Shown here: in pieces, positions 1 to 7,266 of the stretch | How positions within the stretch are numbered: the first letter of the stretch is position 1 | Layout of the letters: each line of letters opens with the position of its first letter | DNA from: Anaerolineae bacterium | GTDB taxonomy: Bacteria; Chloroflexota; Anaerolineae; 4572-78; J111 | Direction of reading: 5' to 3' | Assembly: GCA_020433835.1 (NCBI GenBank) | Contig: JAGRBY010000050.1 | Location: forward strand, 1 to 21,126 | Length of the DNA: 21,126 bases | Notes under the pieces: generated by a model | The model's database searches: none | What the model was told of the DNA's origin: nothing | The model's input: only the letters and a program-made list of their open reading frames with translations | Made by a program: the position numbers and the translations under genes

Positions 1-17
1 GTTTTGTCTACAAAATA

Positions 18-46
18 TTGACAATGTGACGCTTTTAGACTACTAT
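18..46 (+). promoter_or_regulatory. Sigma70-type promoter with CarH-like operator repeats
   Basis: The -35 box TTGACA (18-23) is a perfect consensus and is followed after exactly 17 bp by TACTAT (41-46). Three copies of a TNTNNACA pattern surround it: TGTCTACA (5-12), TATTGACA (16-23, overlapping the -35 box) and TATAGACA (46-53). The first two are 11 bp apart. CarH of Thermus is known to bind ~11-bp direct repeats overlapping a -35 element, so this is a plausible autoregulatory operator for the downstream MerR/B12 protein. TGTCTA (5-10) and TAGACA (48-53) also form an inverted repeat around the promoter. The operator role is inferred. Confidence 0.55.
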
Positions 47-130
47 ATAGACACAAATAGAAAAAAACTGGACAATTACTATTGCGATCTGTATCTTTTA
101 CAATGCTTTTGGAGTTTAGGGTGATCCACT

Positions 131-147
131 AAGTTCTGATAGAACTT
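131..147. repeat. Short perfect inverted repeat, possible operator
   Basis: AAGTTCT (131-137) and AGAACTT (141-147) are exact reverse complements separated by GAT. No clear U-tract follows, so a protein-binding site is more likely than a terminator. It lies between the distal promoter and the regulator gene. Confidence 0.35.
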
Positions 148-212
148 CTTTATTTAGCAATGAACTCCATAAACCCTATCCCGGACAAGCCGGAACCAAA
201 GAAGAAACAAAT

Positions 213-280
213 ACCGCAAAGACGCAAAGGCCGCAAAGTTTTTAATGTATTTTTCTTAGCGAACTTTGCGCCTTGGCGGT
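213..280. repeat. GCAAAG-type imperfect inverted repeat (MITE-like)
   Basis: The left arm at 213-229 (ACCGCAAAGACGCAAAG) pairs with the right arm at 264-280 (CTTTGCGCCTTGGCGGT) at 15 of 17 positions. A third CCGCAAAG unit lies at 231-238. The arms are extended loosely by AAGAAG (199-204) and ATCTTCTT (283-290). Elements with 'CGCAAAG' arms are familiar intergenic repeats in many bacterial genomes and often give rise to falsely annotated short proteins. It may be a non-autonomous mobile element or a transcribed hairpin in the regulator's leader. Confidence 0.6.
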
Positions 281-314
281 TCATCTTCTTGCTCAAAAAA
301 CAAGAAGTTACTTG

Positions 315-327
315 TATAGATACTATA
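315..327. promoter_or_regulatory. Short palindrome close to the regulator start
   Basis: TATAG (315-319) and CTATA (323-327) are perfect complements separated by ATA. A similar TAGTATAGA lies at 341-349, and TACTATAT occurs both here (321-328) and in the distal promoter (41-48). It could be a second binding site or part of a proximal promoter, but no convincing -35 box was found. Confidence 0.25.
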
Positions 328-367
328 TTTAACAACGCCATAGTATAGAGAGAAGGGTGAATTACCC

Positions 368-1693
368 ATGAATTCAGATCAAGGCCAACGTGCCACATTC
401 AACTTGAAAGCGGTTGTGCAGGAGACCGGCCTAAAACCCGATACCCTCCGTGCTTGGGAAAGACGCTACGGCATGCCGCAGCCAGACCGAACGGATGGCG
501 GGCATCGGCTTTATTCCCAAAAAGATATCGAAACCCTCAAGTGGTTGGTCTCGCGCCAAGAAGAGGGCATGAGCATCAGCCGGGCCATCAATCTGTGGCA
601 CCAACTCGATGCGGAAGGAAAAGATCCGTTACTGCTCGATGGCTTTGGCGATGTGACGTCCAGTTCGCCCGCGCCGGTTTACACCGGCGGCGAAAAAATC
701 CGGGATGTGTGCCGGGCTTGGGTTGAGGCCTGCCTCAACTTTGATGAGCAGCGGGCCGAACATATTCTTAATCAGGCGTTTGCGCTCTTCTCGCCAGAAG
801 TGGTTTGCTTTGAAATTTTGCAGCGTGGCTTAACCGATATAGGTGACAAGTGGCATAAAGATCTCATCACCGTTCAGCAAGAGCATTTTGCCACGTCGCT
901 GGCGATGCGCAAGCTGGAGGGGTTGGTCGCTGCTACGCCGCCACCGACTCGGCCTGGTCGTTTTGTTGTGGCCTGCGCACCGTCTGAGGAACACAGCTTT
1001 AACCCGCTACTCATCACCTTTCTCCTGCGTCGCTATGGCTGGGAGGCTATCTATTTAGGAGCCGATGTGCCGGCCTATAAAATGGAAGTGACGATGGCCC
1101 AAACTAAGCCGCAGCTCGTGATATTAACGGCTCAGCAGCTTTTTACCGCCGCCAACCTTATGGAGTTGGCACTTGTTCTGCGGAGCGAAAATATTCACGT
1201 AGCGTATGGCGGTCTGATCTTTAATTTGTGGCCGGCTATTCGCAAACGCATCCCCGGCTATTTTCTGGGCGAGCGTATGGACAACATACCGCACGCCATT
1301 GAAAAGAATATGGGGACGCTGGGCGTTTTGCCTAATATCGAACCCCTGGCCGAACGATGGCAGCAAGCGCTTGACCATTTTCAAACGCAGCGCGCCATCA
1401 TTGAAAACGATGTTTGGCATCAATTAAGCCCATCGGGCATACCTTATCATTATTTAGCCAATGCCCACGCTATTTTTGGCCGTAATATTCGGGCAGCTTT
1501 GCAGCTTGGCAATATCGAATACGTCGGCACCACTTTTTCCTGGGTTAAAGGATTATTTATAGCCGATGAGATGGATGCCGATAGGCTAGTGCTTTATTTA
1601 AAAGCGTATCATGCGGCGCTTCAGCAGCACCTTGCTCAAGATGTGTGTCGCCCCATTATAGAATGGCTGGAAAATTTAATCACACCACTGTAA
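368..1693 (+). CDS. MerR-family cobalamin-binding (CarH/LitR-type) light-responsive regulator
   Basis: The 441-residue protein has a MerR winged-helix DNA-binding domain (about residues 11-80, with the typical TLRAWERRYG and GGHRLYS segments). A four-helix cap domain of the B12-binding_2 type (about 110-190) and a Rossmann-type cobalamin domain (about 197-320) follow. The cap carries the CarH signature W-x9-EH: W162, E172, H173. H163 sits where the light-state axial His lies in Thermus CarH. H209 is the expected lower axial ligand, in E-x-H-x-x-N, where Asn212 replaces the usual Gly. In characterised homologues the dark AdoCbl tetramer represses promoters, and light breaks the Co-C bond and releases DNA. 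An extra ~115-residue C-terminal segment (325-441) is absent from Thermus CarH and was not recognised. The photolyase downstream fits the expected target. ATG 368 is preceded by AGAAGGG at a somewhat long 11-bp spacing. Confidence 0.9.
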   Translation: MNSDQGQRATFNLKAVVQETGLKPDTLRAWERRYGMPQPDRTDGGHRLYSQKDIETLKWLVSRQEEGMSISRAINLWHQLDAEGKDPLLLDGFGDVTSSSPAPVYTGGEKIRDVCRAWVEACLNFDEQRAEHILNQAFALFSPEVVCFEILQRGLTDIGDKWHKDLITVQQEHFATSLAMRKLEGLVAATPPPTRPGRFVVACAPSEEHSFNPLLITFLLRRYGWEAIYLGADVPAYKMEVTMAQTKPQLVILTAQQLFTAANLMELALVLRSENIHVAYGGLIFNLWPAIRKRIPGYFLGERMDNIPHAIEKNMGTLGVLPNIEPLAERWQQALDHFQTQRAIIENDVWHQLSPSGIPYHYLANAHAIFGRNIRAALQLGNIEYVGTTFSWVKGLFIADEMDADRLVLYLKAYHAALQQHLAQDVCRPIIEWLENLITPL

Positions 1694-1745
1694 TTTTCGA
1701 TAGAAAAAATTGTTAAATTTTACATATTTGTTGAAACCATTTACT

Positions 1746-2149
1746 ATGGTAATACGTATAGACTCCATGACACCCGAAAATTGTCGGCAAATTATCGATA
1801 CAAACTTAACAGGCGCTATTGTAGCGACACACTACAGTCTGCCGCTGTTGGCCGCAGGCGTGCACCTTATGTATATTGGTGTTGTAAGTGAGCGAATAGG
1901 GCTGTCGGGTTTAAGGGCTTACACTGCAGCAAAAGCTGGATTAGAAGCTTTTATTGAAGGTTTAGGTAAGAAACAGCGCCAACAGCGCGTCTTAAACATT
2001 AGGCCAAGTGCAATTGATACGCCCTTGTGGCAAAAGGTGCCTGCCCATGCGCTTACCCAAAGGGGCCGGCCACGCCACAGAGTACAGCCGAACAGATTCT
2101 TGAGGCTTTTGACCGTAAATAGACAGGCACACTTGACCTGACCTCATGA
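1746..2149 (+). pseudogene. Short-chain dehydrogenase/reductase remnant
   Basis: The reading frame from ATG 1746 encodes only the C-terminal half of a classical SDR. It shows the TNLTG motif with the structural Asn, a beta strand ending at the catalytic-Ser region (GVVSER), the YTAAK active site, and the IRPSAIDTPLW segment. The N-terminal Rossmann half with its Gly-rich NAD(P) site is missing, and the upstream sequence is AT-rich. After codon ACC at 2055-2057 homology continues in the +2 frame (from CCA at 2057-2059: PKGPATPQSTAEQILEAFDRK). It then hits TAG at 2120-2122, continues as TGTLDLT, and ends at TGA 2147-2149. The gene is therefore truncated, frameshifted and stopped. Residues such as GVHLMYIG and the C-terminal TGTLDLT fit SDRs of the cis-retinol/sepiapterin-like kind, but substrate cannot be assigned. 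Confidence 0.8.
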
Positions 2150-2172
2150 TGGACCTTAAGGAAGGGGGACTC

Positions 2173-2751
2173 GTGCGACACCATCTTGCCAGAGCGTTAA
2201 TTCGCTCACTGTTTATTTTTTTAATACTTCTTATTGGTGTTTTTTTCTACACTTCCGACTATATTGCTTCGGATATTAAACCGACTTTCAAAATTCAAGC
2301 GCATAACGATCCCATTGTTAATCAGTTGGCTCAAGGCAGTACTGGCGTGCCTACTATTTGGCTCGGTACCGATACGGCTAAGTCAGACGTTTCTGCTGAG
2401 ATTGAAAAGTCAAACCAGTCCGGCCAGTTTCGCTTAACCGGAGCCAAAGAAGATACATCATATCAAACCTGCTCGGTGGAGCATATGGCCCCTCAAAACC
2501 CACTTCCGGACAACCGTCCATCACTGTCGCTTCATTATTTGGCTGATGTCTTAACTTCGGCGGTTGAGTCTCAATATTTTGTTTATCTTTGGTCTCCGCT
2601 GGAGGATGTGGAAACATACGCCTTGAACAGTGACACGGAAGCGTACGAAGACGCTATCGAAGGTGTTAGCTACTACGCTCTTGATTGTGGTGAACAGACC
2701 ATGCTCATTCCGGCTTCTTTGATGACCCATCTCAGCACGTTCTTGCCGTAA
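2173..2751 (+). CDS. Membrane-anchored protein of unknown function
   Basis: I do not recognise the family. The start is taken as GTG 2173 because AAGGAAGGGGG (2158-2168) lies just upstream. ATG 2146 is in frame but has no Shine-Dalgarno and would add nine residues. A basic N-terminus (RHHLARALIRS) is followed by one hydrophobic segment (about 20 residues, LFIFLILLIGVFFY) and then a ~155-residue hydrophilic domain that should lie outside the membrane. Two Cys (in QTCSVEH and LDCGEQ) could form a disulfide there. The gene begins inside the tail of the SDR remnant and ends 18 bp before the photolyase, so the two are probably cotranscribed. No catalytic motif is visible. Confidence 0.6.
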   Translation: MRHHLARALIRSLFIFLILLIGVFFYTSDYIASDIKPTFKIQAHNDPIVNQLAQGSTGVPTIWLGTDTAKSDVSAEIEKSNQSGQFRLTGAKEDTSYQTCSVEHMAPQNPLPDNRPSLSLHYLADVLTSAVESQYFVYLWSPLEDVETYALNSDTEAYEDAIEGVSYYALDCGEQTMLIPASLMTHLSTFLP

Positions 2752-2769
2752 TCTCAAGTACATCTTTCT

Positions 2770-4224
2770 ATGACGGTTTCTCTGTGGTGGATCAGGCGTG
2801 ATTTTCGCCTGGCTGATAACCAAACACTCGCTACGGCTCTCGCTGAGTCTGAACACGTCTATCCTATTTTTATTCTCGATCCAAAACTTATCAATTCCGA
2901 TTATACCGGCCAAAAACGGTTGGCTTTTATGTTTGAAGGGCTGCGCCATTTGGCGGCTGATTTGCAGGCAAGAGGCAGCTACTTAACCCTCTACGAGGGT
3001 GATGTAGCTGCCCAGTTAGAAAAACTGCTCTCGGAAACCAGAGCTGAAGCTATCTACGCTCAAGAAGATTTCTCCCCCTACGCTCGCCATCGCGATAAGC
3101 AAGTGGCTGAAAGTTTGCCCTTGCGCCTTGTGCCAGGCTTGACGCTGCATCATCCCACCGCTGTCCTCAAATCTGATGGCGATCCCTACACCGTTTTCAC
3201 CCCCTACAGCCGCACCTGGAAAAAGCAGCCCCTCCCTGAAACAGCAGATTTACGCTCTGCACCAAAAAGCATCTCTACGCCTAAGGGGCTTAAGGGTGTT
3301 GACATTCCTGATAAACCGGCGCTCGATGAAGCGGTTCCTTTTCCCGCTTCAGAGAAAGAAGCCCAACAGCGGCTTTACAGCTTTACCGGTCAAATTAGCC
3401 GTCAACCTTGGGCGTTTAAAGCTGCTTCCGTCAATAAAATAAACACCATTTATGCGTATGAGGAGACTCGCGACCGTACCGATCTCAAGGGTACATCGCA
3501 ATTGTCGCCTTATCTGCGTTTCGGGATGATATCGGCGCGTCAGGCAGTGGTCGCTGCCCTGAAGGCTTCGGAGAAGGCGGATGATAGCGACGCCGCCAAT
3601 GGTGCTGCTATCTGGCTCAATGAGCTAATTTGGCGGGATTTTTACATAGCTATCCTCTACCATTTCCCGTACGTTCGACAATCTAGCTTTCGTGAAAAGT
3701 ATAATCAGGTGCCATGGATCAATAATGAGGACGATTTCGAGGCCTGGTGCCGGGGCAAAACCGGCTATCCTGTTGTCGATGCCGGGATGCGTCAATTGGT
3801 CGAAAGCGGCTGGATGCACAACCGGGCACGCATGATCGTGGCCGCGTTTTTGGTCAAGCATCTGCTTATCGACTGGCGGTGGGGCGAACGCTTTTTCATG
3901 CAGCATCTAGTTGATGGCGATCCGGCGGCAAACAACGGCGGCTGGCAGTGGACGGCCGGAACCGGAACGGACGCACCACCTTACTTTAGAGTGTTTAATC
4001 CCATTCTTCAAGGAGAAAAGTTTGATCCCGATGGTGCGTACATTCGCTGTTGGGTACCGGAACTGGCCAATGTTCCCGACAAATATATTCATACTCCTTG
4101 GAAGATGCCAACTGAAATTCAGCATGAGGCTAACTGCCGCATAGGGCAAGATTATCCTAAGCCGCTTGTTGAGCACAAAGAAGCTCGGCAAAGGGCTTTG
4201 GCTGCTTACGACCAAGTTAAGTAA
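2770..4224 (+). CDS. phr: Deoxyribodipyrimidine photolyase (class I CPD photolyase family)
   Basis: The flavoprotein uses near-UV/blue light to split cyclobutane pyrimidine dimers in DNA. The 484-residue length is typical. The N-terminal antenna-domain start is LWWIRRDFRLADN. The FAD-binding half carries TDLKGTSQLSPYLRFG (about 237-252), NELIWRDFY (284-292), MRQLVESGWMHNRARM (340-355) and AANNGGWQWTAGTGTDAPPY (386-405). Comparison with the E. coli enzyme gives N388 at the flavin N5 position (E. coli N378). W392, W369 and W316 match the electron-transfer Trp triad W382/W359/W306 with identical spacing. The antenna chromophore cannot be told from the sequence. No good Shine-Dalgarno precedes ATG 2770, so it may rely on coupling to the upstream gene. 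It lies in the same direction as the CarH-type regulator, which suggests light-controlled expression. A 6-4 photolyase or cryptochrome is less likely. Confidence 0.93.
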   Translation: MTVSLWWIRRDFRLADNQTLATALAESEHVYPIFILDPKLINSDYTGQKRLAFMFEGLRHLAADLQARGSYLTLYEGDVAAQLEKLLSETRAEAIYAQEDFSPYARHRDKQVAESLPLRLVPGLTLHHPTAVLKSDGDPYTVFTPYSRTWKKQPLPETADLRSAPKSISTPKGLKGVDIPDKPALDEAVPFPASEKEAQQRLYSFTGQISRQPWAFKAASVNKINTIYAYEETRDRTDLKGTSQLSPYLRFGMISARQAVVAALKASEKADDSDAANGAAIWLNELIWRDFYIAILYHFPYVRQSSFREKYNQVPWINNEDDFEAWCRGKTGYPVVDAGMRQLVESGWMHNRARMIVAAFLVKHLLIDWRWGERFFMQHLVDGDPAANNGGWQWTAGTGTDAPPYFRVFNPILQGEKFDPDGAYIRCWVPELANVPDKYIHTPWKMPTEIQHEANCRIGQDYPKPLVEHKEARQRALAAYDQVK

Positions 4225-4278
4225 TAAATTCTTTACAAATTATCTGGAAAATTGCCTTAAAATAGCCTCGATATCTTA

Positions 4279-4308
4279 TTGTCGTATCCATTTTAGTCAT
4301 GGTATAAT
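4279..4308 (+). promoter_or_regulatory. Extended -10 promoter for the sensor gene
   Basis: TGG-TATAAT (4300-4308) is a perfect extended -10 element. TTGTCG at 4279-4284 gives a -35 with an 18-bp spacer. It lies about 60 bp upstream of the GTG start at 4370, which has its own Shine-Dalgarno AGTAGGA (4354-4360). No terminator hairpin is visible between the photolyase stop and this promoter. Confidence 0.6.
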
Positions 4309-4369
4309 TGAATATTGATGGATGACCGTATTTTATGTCTAATTATTTGACCAAGTAGGACTGTCAAAC

Positions 4370-7222
4370 GTGTTTATCGAGTTCCTCGGTAGTCCGGCTG
4401 TAACGTTCGCCTATTACTTATTTATATTTTTTAGCATTATTGCTGCTCTGGTTATTTCATGGGGTCATTGGCAGCGCAGCGACTCCTTTAATGGTTACCG
4501 GCTGACGATTGTTTTTGCCAGCTTGCTTATATTGCGGGTGGTCTTTTTTCTCCTGGCCAGCATCGGCGCAAGCTCACCGGAAATCGCTAATATTTGGCTG
4601 CCCCCCTTTGAGCGCGTTGTTGCCGTTTCCAGTTTAGGTTTCCTGATATGGGGTTTTACGCCCTACTTTCGTGAAAAAGGATTTGGTTTTTTTAGCACAA
4701 CGCTGCTGGTGACCAATACCTTTCTGGCGTTTGTGGCTTACTTTGTCATTGTCAATGTCTGGAGCGGCGGTGATTTTAACCAGAGCGGCGGCGAAATTTT
4801 CTTCATAGCCTGGCAGGTATTGCTGGTTGTTTTTGGTGTGGCGAACTGCGCAATGAAGCTGGATGATGAGCGAGCGTTTGCTCTATTCAGTTTTGTCACG
4901 CTCTTTCTGGGCTACGCGCTGCATATCTTCTTTGCTTCCAGCTATGTTGAACCGCACAACCCGATTTGGGTGCGCATCGCCGAAATGATTGCCTATCCCC
5001 TTTTGGCTGTGGCTATTTATCAAGGCGCTATTCATTCGCTTAGCACGCGCAGCCGTGAGTTGCAGAACCTCAGTGAAATATCCATCGATCAGATAAAAGG
5101 GTTAATTAGCCTTTTTGAAGCTACGAAAAAAATTACCTCATCGCTTGAACTGTCGGAAGTTTTAGATGGGGCGGCGCAAAGTGTTGCTCAAGCGTTAGAA
5201 GCCGATCAAGCCGCTATTGCCTTGCCTGATAATGAAAAAGATATGGCTCAACTGCGTTTGGTGGCTATCTACAACCCCGTGCGCAAGGGGCGCGGTGAGT
5301 CGGTTACTTTCCCCACAAACGATCAGCATCTTATTAAACATGCGCTCAAGCGTAAATATCAGGTTCGCAGTGAAGAGTATCGTGATAATAGCCAAATTAA
5401 GATACTTTTTACATTAATGGGGGCTCACGATGTTGGCCCGCTGATCATACAACCCCTATTAGAGCAAGGTGAGCCGATAGGCATATTGATTTTAGGCAAC
5501 TCTACTTCCAAGCGGGTTTTTACCGATACGGAAGCGGAGTTGTGTAAGACCATTGCCGACCAGATCTCGATGGCTATCAATCACGCTCGAGAGTACGCTT
5601 CGGTTTCGTCTAAAGCGCAGCATCTCTCTTGGACTCTGCGTAATCACGAGTTGGAGTCGGGTAAGCGGGTGGCGGCGATGGAAACGGAACTGCGTAAAAG
5701 CCGTGAGGAAGTATCGTTATTTTCACAGCGGCTTCAGCGGTATGAAACGGAACAACAGAGTAATGAGGAAAATCTAAAACAAGCACGGGAGCGTATTGCC
5801 AAATTGCAGCGCACCGTTGATCGGGCCAAAGACGAGCTGGAAAAATCAAAGCAAAAAGATCAACATCTTAATTTGCTGGCTGAAGAGAAGGAAGAAGCAC
5901 GCCAGAAAGCGGCCAATCTTGAAGCGGAAATCGAAAAGTTATCGTCGACGGTTAACCAGCTTGAACAGGATGCGCTGGAAACCGAGCGATTAAATGAAGC
6001 GTTGGCAGCCAGTAACTCGCGCGCTCGAAAACTGGCTCGGGCGCTTAAACAGACGCAGTTGCGCTCGCAGCAGGCATCACCTGTTCCGGCCGCGTTATCG
6101 AGCGCCGAAGCAAGTACCGAATTGGAAAATTTAAGCTGCGGGGTGATTATCAGCGATGCTCAGCACAGAATCTTTCGGATTAATGCCGCCACCAGCGAAA
6201 TGCTTGGTAAATCGAGTCGGCAGCTTATCGGCCAAGGTTTACAAAAAATCATCAGCGATGAACACTGGCAAAAAGCACTTGAGCAGATGCAATCCGGCCA
6301 AGAAATGATCACTACCACAATCAATACCGATAATGCCGTTTTGCGAGCCACGCTCAGCCCGATGGCTTCTTCTGATGGTAGGGAGAAAGAGGGGTTGCTG
6401 ACGATTTTGTACGATATCACGGCTGAGGCGGAAAGCCAACGCGCTCGAGATGAGTTTATAGCTTCTCTTTCACAAGAGCTGCGTACGCCGATGACTTCAA
6501 TTACCGGCTATACCGATCTTCTCGTGGGCGAATCAGTGGGGACGTTGGGTGAGATGCAGCGCAAGTTTTTGCAGCGCATCAAAGCTAACATCGAACGCAT
6601 GAATGTTATGCTGAATGATTTGATCGGTGTTACGGCCATCGATGCCGGACAGCTTGAGCTTCGTCCTGCGCCGGTAAATATGGCTGAGGTTATTGAGGAT
6701 ACCATTATTGGGGCGCGCGCTCAGTTGGAAGAAAACGAAATTGCCGTAGAGATGGACATTCCCGAAGGGTTGCCGCCGGTTGAGGCCGATCCCGATTCAG
6801 TAAGGCAGATTATGAATAATTTGTTGGGTAATGCTATTAAATCGACGCCGGTTGGTGGGTTGATTGGTATTACTACAACCCTGTATGAGGAAAACGGCAG
6901 TTCGCCTGTGTCAGCAGAAACAACGCCATATTTGATGATTGCCATTAAAGACTCTGGGGGCGGCATTGCTGATAAAGATATTAGCCGCGTTTTTGACCGG
7001 TTCTATCGCGCCGAACGCCCTCTTATTGAGGGGCTGGGGGAAACCGGCGTTGGGCTATCGATCGTAAAATCTTTGGTAGAAGCGCATGGTGGGCGTGTTT
7101 GGGTGGAAAGTGAAATTGGCGAAGGCTCAACCTTTCGCTTTTTACTGCCCATTAGCGAGCAGTATGATGATAATCCGTGGCTAGAAGTTGATATTCCTCC
7201 TCTCGATCTCTCACAAACGTAA
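4370..7222 (+). CDS. Membrane GAF-PAS histidine-kinase-like sensor lacking the catalytic His
   Basis: The 950-residue protein begins with about seven hydrophobic segments (residues ~8-222). A GAF domain (~245-405), a long Glu/Lys/Arg-rich coiled coil (~430-565), a PAS domain (~583-690), a HisKA-like dimerisation helix (~693-765) and a HATPase_c domain (~800-928) follow. The ATPase boxes look intact: [12 protein letters not shown] (N box, ~816-827), DSGGGI (861-866), FDRFYR (875-880) and GVGLSIV (893-899). The phospho-acceptor segment reads SQELRTPM, so Gln702 (CAA at 6473-6475) replaces the His of SHELRTPL. Autophosphorylation on the usual residue is therefore impossible. It may act as a pseudokinase, a heterodimer partner or a phosphatase-like regulator. 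GTG start with a good Shine-Dalgarno. No receiver or response regulator gene is nearby. The LysM gene follows after 44 bp, so joint transcription is likely. Confidence 0.85.
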   Translation: MFIEFLGSPAVTFAYYLFIFFSIIAALVISWGHWQRSDSFNGYRLTIVFASLLILRVVFFLLASIGASSPEIANIWLPPFERVVAVSSLGFLIWGFTPYFREKGFGFFSTTLLVTNTFLAFVAYFVIVNVWSGGDFNQSGGEIFFIAWQVLLVVFGVANCAMKLDDERAFALFSFVTLFLGYALHIFFASSYVEPHNPIWVRIAEMIAYPLLAVAIYQGAIHSLSTRSRELQNLSEISIDQIKGLISLFEATKKITSSLELSEVLDGAAQSVAQALEADQAAIALPDNEKDMAQLRLVAIYNPVRKGRGESVTFPTNDQHLIKHALKRKYQVRSEEYRDNSQIKILFTLMGAHDVGPLIIQPLLEQGEPIGILILGNSTSKRVFTDTEAELCKTIADQISMAINHAREYASVSSKAQHLSWTLRNHELESGKRVAAMETELRKSREEVSLFSQRLQRYETEQQSNEENLKQARERIAKLQRTVDRAKDELEKSKQKDQHLNLLAEEKEEARQKAANLEAEIEKLSSTVNQLEQDALETERLNEALAASNSRARKLARALKQTQLRSQQASPVPAALSSAEASTELENLSCGVIISDAQHRIFRINAATSEMLGKSSRQLIGQGLQKIISDEHWQKALEQMQSGQEMITTTINTDNAVLRATLSPMASSDGREKEGLLTILYDITAEAESQRARDEFIASLSQELRTPMTSITGYTDLLVGESVGTLGEMQRKFLQRIKANIERMNVMLNDLIGVTAIDAGQLELRPAPVNMAEVIEDTIIGARAQLEENEIAVEMDIPEGLPPVEADPDSVRQIMNNLLGNAIKSTPVGGLIGITTTLYEENGSSPVSAETTPYLMIAIKDSGGGIADKDISRVFDRFYRAERPLIEGLGETGVGLSIVKSLVEAHGGRVWVESEIGEGSTFRFLLPISEQYDDNPWLEVDIPPLDLSQT

Positions 7223-7266
7223 TCCATTAGAGCTTGCCTAAAAATTGATAAAGTGAGTGATAATTC

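Larger units (their letters stand above)
1..367 (+). other. Intergenic leader upstream of the CarH-type regulator
   Basis: This 367-bp stretch has no convincing gene. It holds a near-consensus promoter at its left end, a weaker second promoter-like pair (TGGACA at 69-74, 17-bp spacer, TATCTT at 92-97), two short perfect inverted repeats (131-147 and 315-327), and a GCAAAG-type hairpin repeat at 213-280. Short open frames across 150-398 on either strand lie largely within the hairpin repeat and look spurious. A Shine-Dalgarno-like AGAAGGG at 350-356 precedes the regulator's ATG at 368. Confidence 0.6.

Noticed and set aside
150..398. Short open frames on both strands (82 aa on -, 62 aa on +)
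   Set aside because: They lie across the GCAAAG inverted repeat and read as its low-complexity translation (RQGAKFAKK, PLRLCG); such frames are common spurious calls and have no ribosome binding site.
4225..4369. Terminator after the photolyase gene
   Set aside because: No stem-loop followed by a T-tract could be found in this gap.
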